This document shows, piece after piece, positions 1 through 5,065 of a stretch of DNA of 5,065 nt. The stretch lies in the NCBI GenBank assembly GCA_031257595.1, contig JAIROH010000225.1, positions 1 through 5,065 on the forward strand. The letters are read 5' to 3'. How positions within the stretch are numbered: the stretch's first letter is position 1; the number at the start of each line of letters is the position of its first letter. The stretch comes from Treponema sp. GTDB lineage: Bacteria; Spirochaetota; Spirochaetia; Treponematales; Breznakiellaceae. The notes beneath the pieces are model-generated. The model searched no databases, was not told where the DNA came from, and worked only from the letters and a program-made list of their open reading frames with translations. The position numbers were made by a program, and so were the translations under genes.

Positions 1-4
1 TTGT

Positions 5-32
5 TTGACATTATTCGTTTTTCTGATAGACT
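5..32 (+). promoter_or_regulatory. Possible sigma70-type promoter for ptsI-ptsH
   Basis: A perfect TTGACA -35 box lies at 5-10 and, after a 16-base spacer, a 4-of-6 -10 box TAGACT at 27-32. Transcription would then start near base 39, almost on top of the ATG at 41. No Shine-Dalgarno sequence precedes that ATG, which fits a leaderless or nearly leaderless message. The window starts only four bases upstream, so an upstream operon partner and its promoter cannot be excluded. Confidence 0.35.
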
Positions 33-40
33 TTTTAAGT

Positions 41-1690
41 ATGAAGGAATTTTCCGGAAAAACCGTTTTCCCCGGCGTTGCCTTTGGAAAAGTTTGCCTG
101 CTGTTTAAACCCGATCTTGGCGTAGATACCGGTCCCGCCGCCGATCCGGATGCCGAGAAAAAGAATTTCCGGGAAGCCATTCAAACAGCCAATAAAGAAC
201 TTTCCGTTTTGTTTGAAAAAACAAGCAGCGAAATCGGCGAAGACGAGGCGATGATTGTCGATGTTCAGCGCATGATGCTTCAGGACGCGGATTTTATCGA
301 AACCGTTGACGATTTTATCTGTACCGATTCAAACAAAGCGGCCTATGCCGTTGACAGGGCCGGTAAACAGTTCTTTGATATGTTTTCCTCGCTGGACGAC
401 CCTTATATGAAAGCCAGGGCGCCGGACATTGCCGACGTTTCCCGGCGGCTTACCGCGATTCTCCTTGGCCAAAACATCGCCTTTTCGTTGACGGAGCCTT
501 CGATCGTTCTTGCCGACGACCTGACGCCGAGCGACACCCTGAGCCTGGAAAAAAAATATATTCGGGCTTTTGTTACCCGCAAGGGATCGACCAATTCGCA
601 TACCGCAATTCTCGCCCGAATCCTTAAAATCCCTTCGATAGTCCAGGCCGATGTTCCGCTGGAAAAGGTCCTTAACGGAAAAGACGCTGTCGTAGACGGC
701 CATACGGGGACGTTCTACGTAGAACCGGATGAGCAAACCAAAATACGGCTTGAAAAACAGCAAAAAGACGATGAAGCCGAAGAGGCGTCTCTTGACGCCT
801 TCCGGGGGCTTCCGACAATTACCAAAGACGGGAAAAAAGTTGAACTTGCGGCCAATATCGGGAGCGTTGAAGATATTGAAGCGGTGCTCGCCAATGACGC
901 CGAAGGAATAGGGCTTTTTCGCAGCGAATTTCTTTATCTGGGAAGAAACAACTATCCGGATGAAGAGGAACAGTTTGAATCGTACCGCAAGGTTGCGGAA
1001 GCAATGAAGGGCAAACGGGTAATTATTCGTACCCTTGACATTGGAGCCGATAAACAGGCCGCCTATTTCGGCCTTGAAAAAGAAGAAAACCCCGCGCTCG
1101 GCCTGCGCGCGATACGGCTTTGTTTTGAAAGGCTCGAAATGTTTAAAACCCAGCTTCGGGCAATATACCGCGCGTCGGCTTACGGGAAGATCGCGATTAT
1201 GTTTCCGATGATCGCAAGCCTCTGGGAACTGAAGCATTGCAAGGATCTGGCTGCGGAAGTTCGGGACGGCCTGGTAAAAAAAGGCGTTCCGCTCGGGGAT
1301 GTTGAACTTGGGATTATGGTCGAAACTCCGGCGGCCGCGATCTGCGCCGGGGAGCTTGCCCAGGAGGCCGACTTTTTCAGCGTGGGAACCAATGACCTTA
1401 CCCAGTACACCCTGGCAATCGATCGCCAAAACGCCCGCCTGGAACAGTTTTTGGATACTCGCCATCCGGCCCTGAAAAAATTACTTGCCATGATCGCCGA
1501 AAGCGCCCACAAAGCGGGCATCTGGGCGGGAATCTGCGGAGAACTCGCGGCGGACAGACAGATGACCGAAACGCTTCTTTCGATGGGTTATGATGAATTA
1601 TCCATGTCGCCGGGTTTTATACTTGGCATGCGCAAGCGTATCCGTGAAATGGATCTTTCCGGAACAGGTAAGGACAAGGAGCAGCTATGA
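41..1690 (+). CDS. ptsI: PTS Enzyme I (phosphoenolpyruvate-protein phosphotransferase)
   Basis: Cytoplasmic Enzyme I of the phosphotransferase system: it autophosphorylates on histidine with PEP and passes the phosphate to HPr. The product is 549 residues from ATG 41, close to the usual 570-575. Domains in order are the N-terminal HPr-binding/swivel region (about 1-225), with the phospho-acceptor motif GSTNSHTAILAR giving His187, a linker, and the C-terminal PEP-binding TIM barrel (about 255-540). Barrel residues matching known EI active-site positions are visible: Arg294 in GLFRSE, Arg330 in RTLDIGADK, Glu429 in MVETP, Asn451-Asp452 in GTNDLTQY, Arg462, and catalytic Cys499 in GICGE. The acceptor motif has Asn-Ser-His where the enteric enzyme has Thr-Ser-His. 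A TTG at base 5 would add 12 residues, but EI proteins normally begin right before the SGxxxxPGxAxGK stretch, so ATG 41 is preferred despite lacking a ribosome-binding site. The stop overlaps the ptsH start. The gene looks intact and functional. Confidence 0.96.
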   Translation: MKEFSGKTVFPGVAFGKVCLLFKPDLGVDTGPAADPDAEKKNFREAIQTANKELSVLFEKTSSEIGEDEAMIVDVQRMMLQDADFIETVDDFICTDSNKAAYAVDRAGKQFFDMFSSLDDPYMKARAPDIADVSRRLTAILLGQNIAFSLTEPSIVLADDLTPSDTLSLEKKYIRAFVTRKGSTNSHTAILARILKIPSIVQADVPLEKVLNGKDAVVDGHTGTFYVEPDEQTKIRLEKQQKDDEAEEASLDAFRGLPTITKDGKKVELAANIGSVEDIEAVLANDAEGIGLFRSEFLYLGRNNYPDEEEQFESYRKVAEAMKGKRVIIRTLDIGADKQAAYFGLEKEENPALGLRAIRLCFERLEMFKTQLRAIYRASAYGKIAIMFPMIASLWELKHCKDLAAEVRDGLVKKGVPLGDVELGIMVETPAAAICAGELAQEADFFSVGTNDLTQYTLAIDRQNARLEQFLDTRHPALKKLLAMIAESAHKAGIWAGICGELAADRQMTETLLSMGYDELSMSPGFILGMRKRIREMDLSGTGKDKEQL

Positions 1691-1959
1691 AGGAATGTAA
1701 ATACCTTATAAAAGATGAATTGGGGCTTCACGCAAGGCCTGCCGGACTTTTGGTCAAAATGGCGACCAAGTATAAATGCGACATACAGCTTGGAACCCCG
1801 GCGAAAATGGCCAACGCCAAACGAATTATCGGGGTTATGGCCCTGACGCTGAAACAGGGTCAGGAAATGACCATGACCTTTTCCGGCGAAGACGAAGAAG
1901 ATGCGGCCGCGGCGGTTAAGGATTTTTTGAAAGAAAACTCCTTCGAGCCGGTTGACTAA
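1687..1959 (+). CDS. ptsH: HPr phosphocarrier protein, His15 present and Ser46 replaced by Arg
   Basis: Small cytoplasmic phosphocarrier of 90 residues, the normal HPr length. It accepts phosphate from Enzyme I on His15, seen in the signature GLHARPAG (residues 13-20, His codon at 1729-1731, with Arg17 beside it). The second signature region reads NAKRIIGVMAL (43-53). In most HPr proteins residue 46 here is serine, the regulatory site of HPr kinase or its equivalent; here it is arginine (CGA at 1822-1824). The protein can therefore carry phosphate but should not be phosphorylated at that site. It is translationally coupled to ptsI through ATGA, with an AAGGAG ribosome-binding site at 1676-1681 five bases before the ATG. 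The EI-then-HPr order is the reverse of the ptsH-ptsI order of E. coli and Bacillus. No PTS permease gene is in view, so the partners could be remote EII components or a regulatory phosphorelay. Confidence 0.96.
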   Translation: MKECKYLIKDELGLHARPAGLLVKMATKYKCDIQLGTPAKMANAKRIIGVMALTLKQGQEMTMTFSGEDEEDAAAAVKDFLKENSFEPVD

Positions 1960-1967
1960 TGTTCTGA

Positions 1968-2291
1968 CAAAATCAAATGTCGTAATGGTAGCAAAACCCA
2001 CGTCGCTGCTTAGTGGGACAGGCGCATGCGCCCGTGCCCTGAACAGGAAGCGCCGGATGCCTTTGCGTTACCACAGGACGGCGGCAACCCCCGTTCGAGC
2101 TAGACGGTCGTCACCTTCTCCTACGCAGACTCTGGTCTGCCCATTACCTACGGACGCCGTATGCTCTTCACAGGAGAATTGCCGCCGTCTTATACCAAAC
2201 AAAGGCATCCGGCAATCTGTCGTTGACGGGCGCATGCGCATATATCACCCCCGGCGACGTGGGTTTTGACGCTATTTGCTCTTTGATTTTG
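1968..2291. repeat. Large nested inverted repeat; candidate structured RNA or palindromic mobile element (element 1)
   Basis: This fills the gap between the convergent ptsH and hydrolase genes and has no credible protein gene. Complementary arms nest around one centre: 1968-1977 with 2282-2291 (10 bp, CAAAATCAAA), 1992-2006 with 2254-2268 (15 bp, CAAAACCCACGTCGC), 2022-2035 with 2226-2239 (14 bp, GCGCATGCGCCCGT), 2052-2065 with 2200-2213 (14 bp, GCCGGATGCCTTTG), 2077-2087 with 2179-2189 (11 bp, GACGGCGGCAA) and 2116-2122 with 2172-2178 (7 bp, TTCTCCT). All of these are perfect. Unpaired stretches of about 10-16 bases on each side separate the middle stems. The last helix encloses two hairpins: 2125-2140 (6 bp, TCTG loop) and 2149-2161 (5 bp, ACG loop). 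A further small hairpin (CCGT with ACGG, 2091-2107) branches from the 5' side. The fold is possible on either strand. I do not recognise it as tmRNA, RNase P RNA, SRP RNA or an attC site. It could be a non-coding RNA, a structured 3' UTR or a MITE-like repeat; no flanking target duplication was seen. Confidence 0.85.
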
Positions 2292-2314
2292 CCAAAACTA
2301 ATAAGAGTAGACCT

Positions 2315-3697
2315 TTATCTGTTGAATACGATCTTGTTGAAATCTGTATTTGCCGGAACATTAGTAGACTGTTCTATACAGACCGTATTTATAACGTCCG
2401 AAAGCATTTCTATATAACGCTCTCCCTCCCCCATTGCGAATTCGCTGAAAAGCGCCTCGTAGTCCATCGCGTCATAGGCTTCCCTGTCCGCAAGGTAGCC
2501 CAAAAGGGCGTTTGCGTATCCGAAAAACACAAGGTTTTCGCGGCGCAGGGCCAGGCTTGAAAAAAGCTCCAGCGGCACACAGAGGATTTTTTGTCCGTTG
2601 AGGGTAAGCAGCCCCGTTTCGACAGAAACGTCATCTCCGCGCCGCGGATAACGAGCCTTGATCAGGCTGATTTCCGCCCCCTCGACAAACGATTCGGCCT
2701 TGCGGACAAGCCGGGGATCGGCTGTATTTTTTTTTGTTTGTTCCAGATTTTTCCGCATTTCGGCAAGCCTTTGTTCGGCGGCCTCCGGAGCGGGGACTTC
2801 CACCCGCGTAAGAGCGACAGAACGGTACTCAAGACGCGCTTCCTCCAGGGCCTCAAATTCGCCGCCCTGCCCGATCGTTTCCGTTATCGCTTTTTGTACC
2901 AGGGCGCCGAATCGCTCACACTCGGCGAAACCGCTTTCCTTCCTGGTAAAACGGGTACTCATATCCCCGGCGGAACCGTTGACAAAAAGAACCATGTCGT
3001 AAGCGTCAGGATCGACGCTTCCCGGCGATTCCAGCAGGGCCGCGACGGCGCCCGGAAAATCGGCGCTGATAAAGCGGTTGTGGGCGTTTAGTACCGTAGG
3101 ATGACAGCACAAATTATAGAGAAGTATTTTTTTCCCGTCGGCTTTCAGGAATTCAACAAGAAAAAGGCCGTCGTCACAGGGCGATGCCGGATCATGGCGG
3201 TTTGTCGCAAGCCCTTTTACCGAACCGCGGCCGATCCGTATCCTGACCGTGTTCCCCCCGTCCGGGCCGCCTTCTGGGGTTTTCCGGGCATCGGCAACCG
3301 CCGCGCCTACCGCGTCAAGACACCTTTCGATCAAAAAACCGGCGACGGTTTGATCATAGGCGCCGTACAGCGGAACCATTTCCCGGTTGATACCGTCCGC
3401 CGTGTCCAGCATGCCGCCGAACCCCGAATGGGTGTGAATACAGCACACAAGCAGACTGTCTTTTGAAAGACCAAAACGGCCGATTGCTTCACGCAGACGT
3501 TCGACACAACACGCGTCCAGGCAGAGCAGATCCAGCTGGAGCAGCACGAACGGTTTGTCGTCGGAAAGAAACGCGAGCGCGCGGGCATGGAGCCTGTCGT
3601 GTATTCCTTCGGAAAACCTGTCTTTGCAGAAATATCCGGCCATCGGAACGGGAAAATCCGGAGTAATGTCCCGTCTTGCGCATCCGAGTTTTATCAT
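2315..3697 (-). CDS. Neutral/alkaline ceramidase-family hydrolase, N-terminal catalytic domain only
   Basis: A 460-residue protein resembling the catalytic domain of neutral/alkaline non-lysosomal ceramidases, zinc amidases that cleave N-acyl bonds. The N-terminus GCARRDITPDFPVPMAGY (5-22) fits the family's opening strand. HTHSGFGG (88-95) and NLCCHP (195-200, His199) fit the zinc-ligand motifs. NGSAGDMS (240-247) matches the GDxS segment holding the nucleophilic serine (Ser247). PLELFSSL (Glu377) and the tyrosines at 401, 408 and 413 lie where the remaining Glu and Tyr ligands are expected. No signal peptide or membrane segment is seen, and the protein is much shorter than secreted ceramidases (about 650-700), lacking their C-terminal domain. 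Many bacterial proteins of this short type have unknown substrates, so ceramide should not be assumed. The ATG at 3697 has a GGAG site five bases upstream; an in-frame TTG at 3760 would add 21 residues unlike the family. The gene lies downstream of the oxidoreductase, separated by a structured 294-base gap, and converges on ptsH. Confidence 0.8.
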   Translation of the reverse strand: MIKLGCARRDITPDFPVPMAGYFCKDRFSEGIHDRLHARALAFLSDDKPFVLLQLDLLCLDACCVERLREAIGRFGLSKDSLLVCCIHTHSGFGGMLDTADGINREMVPLYGAYDQTVAGFLIERCLDAVGAAVADARKTPEGGPDGGNTVRIRIGRGSVKGLATNRHDPASPCDDGLFLVEFLKADGKKILLYNLCCHPTVLNAHNRFISADFPGAVAALLESPGSVDPDAYDMVLFVNGSAGDMSTRFTRKESGFAECERFGALVQKAITETIGQGGEFEALEEARLEYRSVALTRVEVPAPEAAEQRLAEMRKNLEQTKKNTADPRLVRKAESFVEGAEISLIKARYPRRGDDVSVETGLLTLNGQKILCVPLELFSSLALRRENLVFFGYANALLGYLADREAYDAMDYEALFSEFAMGEGERYIEMLSDVINTVCIEQSTNVPANTDFNKIVFNR

Positions 3698-3761
3698 ATG
3701 TTCTCCACAGCCAAGCCCTTGTTTAAAATAAATTTCACGGAGGCCTTTTCCTACAGACAAA

Positions 3762-3784
3762 AACCAAAACTTATGGTTTTGGTT
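3762..3784. promoter_or_regulatory. Perfect 9+9 palindrome upstream of the hydrolase gene (operator-like)
   Basis: AACCAAAAC (3762-3770) is the exact reverse complement of GTTTTGGTT (3776-3784), with a five-base centre. It lies about 65 bases upstream of the hydrolase ATG and outside the nested repeat element next to it. Size and symmetry fit a dimeric repressor operator. On the minus strand the second arm runs into a short T-rich stretch, so a weak terminator or attenuator hairpin is the alternative; the A/T-rich stem makes that less convincing. No regulator gene is in view. Confidence 0.4.
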
Positions 3785-3806
3785 GAATTAAAGAACATAT
3801 ACTGCC

Positions 3807-3993
3807 AAAACCCTGGTTGTCACCGACGCCGCCGGGGTACATGGCAGGCACACCTGCAAAAAAGTAGCACGGGGTGGCCGCAAAAACCGGCCTGGGCTTG
3901 TCCCGGGGCGGGTTTTACGGACAGGCCCCCCGACTTTTTTGTGTGCCTGCCTCGATAATCGGCGACGTCGGTAACTACGCGATCGAGGGTTTT
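3807..3993. repeat. Second nested inverted-repeat element (element 2)
   Basis: Most of the gap between the oxidoreductase and hydrolase genes is one nested palindrome. Paired arms from outside in: 3807-3814 with 3986-3993 (AAAACCCT, 8 bp); 3822-3834 with 3960-3972 (ACCGACGCCGCCG, 12 of 13 pairs); 3843-3853 with 3941-3951 (GGCAGGCACAC, 11 bp); 3858-3865 with 3933-3940 (AAAAAAGT, 8 bp); 3870-3879 with 3924-3932 (CGGGG, bulged T, GGCC); and 3883-3888 with 3911-3916 (AAAACC). The outermost right arm runs into the stop codon of the oxidoreductase gene (3992-3994). Like element 1 it has an AAAACCC/GGGTTTT outer arm and short internal loops. No protein gene is evident in it. It may act as a terminator or structured RNA, or be a mobile repeat. 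Confidence 0.75.
3882..3916 (-). terminator. Probable intrinsic terminator after the oxidoreductase gene
   Basis: The innermost part of element 2, read on the minus strand, is a GC-rich hairpin (arms around CCC-GCC-GGG and CCC-GGC, five-base loop ACAAG) whose 3' arm runs into GGTTTTT. This is the form of a Rho-independent terminator about 75-110 bases past the oxidoreductase stop. The larger stem around it is followed on the minus strand by a second run of T (complement of AAAAAA at 3858-3863). The plus strand has similar T runs (TTTT at 3913-3916, TTTTTT at 3935-3940), so it could work in both directions. Confidence 0.5.
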
Positions 3994-4981
3994 ATCGTAT
4001 GTTCTTTTTGTCTACCGCAAACACAATCCCCGCGTCCTTCCTTGCCCGGTCCATAAGGCGGGCCGCGTCGAGGGCTTCCGCCAGGGCTTTGTCACAGCGG
4101 GAACTGTCGCCGGTTTCAAAATCGGCGATAAAGTCGAGCAATTCATAGTAGAGGACATTGCCGCAGTCCTGTTCGTTGTAATTTTCGGTTCCGGCTTTGG
4201 TAACCACCGTAAAACCATCCCGCAAATTGCTGGCGGTGGGCCCGGCGCTGATGTATCCCCTTTCTCCCTGTATCTGTACAAAGTTTTTGCTGTCGCTGTC
4301 CTTGGCAGCCACGGCCTCGGCGATAAAATCCCCGTAGCGCATTACCAAAAGACCCGAGGTGTCGATTCCGTTTTCCGCTATGTTGGCAAAGTAGCGTATG
4401 TCCTCGGGTACGCCAAAAAGACGCTGTATGAAACAAAGGTTGTAGTAATTAAGATCCATCAGGGCGCCGCCTGAAAACTCGGGGTTAAAAAGGTTTGGGT
4501 TTTTCCCGGCCCGGAACGCGTCGTAGCGGCTTGAATACTGGGAAAAATTAAGCTGCACAAAACGAACCTGACCTATAAGGGGGAGTTTTTCCCTAATAAG
4601 ACGGAAATTGGGAAGGTGAGGCACGGTAAGGGCTTCAAAAAGAAAAAGCCCCTTCTTTTTTGCCAGGGCGATAAGTTCTTCCAGTTCCGCGGCCCGGGAC
4701 ACAAACGGTTTTTCGCAAATTACGCCGCGGCCCGCCTTGAGGACATCCATGGACCACGCGTAGTGGAGGGAATTGGGGGCCGCCACATAGACAAGATCGA
4801 TATCCCCGTCGTTCAGAAAATCTTCCTTGTCGGAATAGAGTTTTGGTATCCCGTGTTTTTTCGCGAATTCCGTTTCAGGATTTCGCGAATAGGCCGCGAC
4901 AATTTCGGCTTTGCCGGTTTTTCCCGCGGCCTCAATAAACGTGTCTACAATAAAATTGGTCCCCACGGTTCCTATTTTCAT
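3992..4981 (-). CDS. Gfo/Idh/MocA-family NAD(P)-dependent oxidoreductase
   Basis: A 329-residue protein of normal length for this family of dehydrogenases acting on sugars, inositols and related polyols. The N-terminal Rossmann fold (about 1-120) begins KIGTVGTNFI with a reduced glycine motif. After the second strand it has AAYSRN (29-34) rather than an acidic residue, which suggests NADP(H) preference (inference). The family motif EKPF (90-93) carries the expected catalytic Lys91. GGALMDLNYYN (171-181) fits the family's GGGxLxDxGxH segment, with Asp176 and with Tyr180 where many members have histidine, as in the dihydrodiol-dehydrogenase-like branch. The substrate cannot be read from the sequence. 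A GGGAG site lies four bases before the ATG, and the start overlaps the stop of an upstream gene (ATGA), so the two are co-translated. The stop codon lies in the outermost arm of element 2. The gene is intact. Confidence 0.93.
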   Translation of the reverse strand: MKIGTVGTNFIVDTFIEAAGKTGKAEIVAAYSRNPETEFAKKHGIPKLYSDKEDFLNDGDIDLVYVAAPNSLHYAWSMDVLKAGRGVICEKPFVSRAAELEELIALAKKKGLFLFEALTVPHLPNFRLIREKLPLIGQVRFVQLNFSQYSSRYDAFRAGKNPNLFNPEFSGGALMDLNYYNLCFIQRLFGVPEDIRYFANIAENGIDTSGLLVMRYGDFIAEAVAAKDSDSKNFVQIQGERGYISAGPTASNLRDGFTVVTKAGTENYNEQDCGNVLYYELLDFIADFETGDSSRCDKALAEALDAARLMDRARKDAGIVFAVDKKNIR

Positions 4982-5064
4982 TTTGCTCCCGCCTTGTAAT
5001 CCGAAATGGTTTCCTTGAAGGTTCTAAGCACCATGCCTTTATTGTAATGGGCGTCAAGGTATTT
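4978..5064 (-). CDS. C-terminal end of an upstream gene, product unknown (partial)
   Basis: On the minus strand an open frame enters at base 5064 and runs for 28 codons to TGA at 4978-4980, overlapping the oxidoreductase ATG as ATGA. It ends with the residues SDYKAGAK, and the GGGAG ribosome-binding site for the next gene lies inside its last codons. The overlap and the open frame up to the window edge indicate a real upstream operon member. The piece is too short to assign a family; the gene's main part is outside the window. Confidence 0.65.
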   Translation of the reverse strand, partial: KYLDAHYNKGMVLRTFKETISDYKAGAK

Positions 5065-5065
5065 G

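Noticed and set aside
329..1465. A 378-codon open frame on the minus strand opposite ptsI
   Set aside because: It lies entirely within ptsI, whose product has every catalytic motif of Enzyme I. The antisense translation has no recognisable motif and is explained by codon use in the real gene.
1992..2268. Element 1 as an integron attC site or a retron RNA
   Set aside because: The ends lack the RYYYAAC/GTTRRRY core sites, the stems are perfect rather than with extrahelical bases, and there is no cassette, integrase or reverse transcriptase gene in the window.
1952..2269. A 105-codon plus-strand frame through element 1
   Set aside because: It starts at a TTG inside the last codons of ptsH, has no ribosome-binding site of its own and an arginine/proline-rich composition with no family signature. 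The bases are explained by the nested inverted repeat.
1968..2291. Element 1 as tmRNA, RNase P RNA, SRP RNA or 6S RNA
   Set aside because: None of the conserved sequences I know for the first three were found on either strand. The multi-stem plan with a branched end is also unlike the 6S single hairpin with one central bubble.
1968..2291. Element 1 as an RNA of the HEARO/omega type linked to IscB/IsrB-like proteins
   Set aside because: The size is similar, but no HNH or RuvC-type gene or remnant is present and I cannot match a conserved motif. It remains an untested possibility rather than a call.
2591..3091. A 166-codon plus-strand frame opposite the hydrolase gene
   Set aside because: It is an antisense shadow of a gene with intact metal-site and nucleophile motifs and shows no family features itself.
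1..5065. CRISPR arrays, tRNA or rRNA genes, insertion-sequence transposases
   Set aside because: No regularly spaced direct repeats, tRNA-like cloverleaf, rRNA motif or transposase frame was seen.

Overview
The window is ordinary bacterial chromosome of roughly even base composition. It carries three complete protein genes of recognisable families, a coupled fourth gene (ptsH), the last codons of a fifth, and two intergenic stretches filled by large nested inverted repeats. The organism cannot be fixed from this alone. The stand-alone ptsI-ptsH pair (Enzyme I first, no permease gene beside it), an HPr without the regulatory serine, and the general look of the proteins would suit a treponeme-like spirochaete, for instance a gut-associated one. 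That placement is inference from memory and has not been searched.

Layout: (1) Bases 41-1959, plus strand: ptsI then ptsH, overlapping by ATGA. They encode the two general phosphotransferase proteins that pass phosphate from PEP to EI to HPr His15. All EI catalytic residues are visible, and HPr has His15 but Arg at position 46. (2) Bases 1960-2314, between the convergent ptsH and ceramidase-like genes: no credible protein gene. Instead there is a roughly 320-nt nested inverted repeat with perfect stems of 10, 15, 14, 14, 11 and 7 bp closing on two small hairpins. (3) Bases 2315-3697, minus strand: a 460-residue, apparently cytoplasmic, neutral-ceramidase-family hydrolase. (4) Bases 3698-3991: a second nested inverted-repeat element of about 190 nt with terminator-like hairpins inside it, plus a separate operator-like 9+9 palindrome about 65 nt upstream of the hydrolase start. 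(5) Bases 3992-4981, minus strand: a Gfo/Idh/MocA oxidoreductase, overlapping by ATGA the end of an upstream gene that runs off the window at 5064.

The minus-strand genes read in one direction (unknown gene, oxidoreductase, then after a structured gap the hydrolase), so they may form one small-molecule catabolic or modification locus. The gap contains probable terminators, so the hydrolase may have its own promoter. The most unusual content is the pair of nested-palindrome elements. Both have CAAAACCC-type outer arms and share an ACG(T/C)CGCCGGGG core, and they may belong to one uncharacterised family of structured RNAs or non-autonomous repeats.
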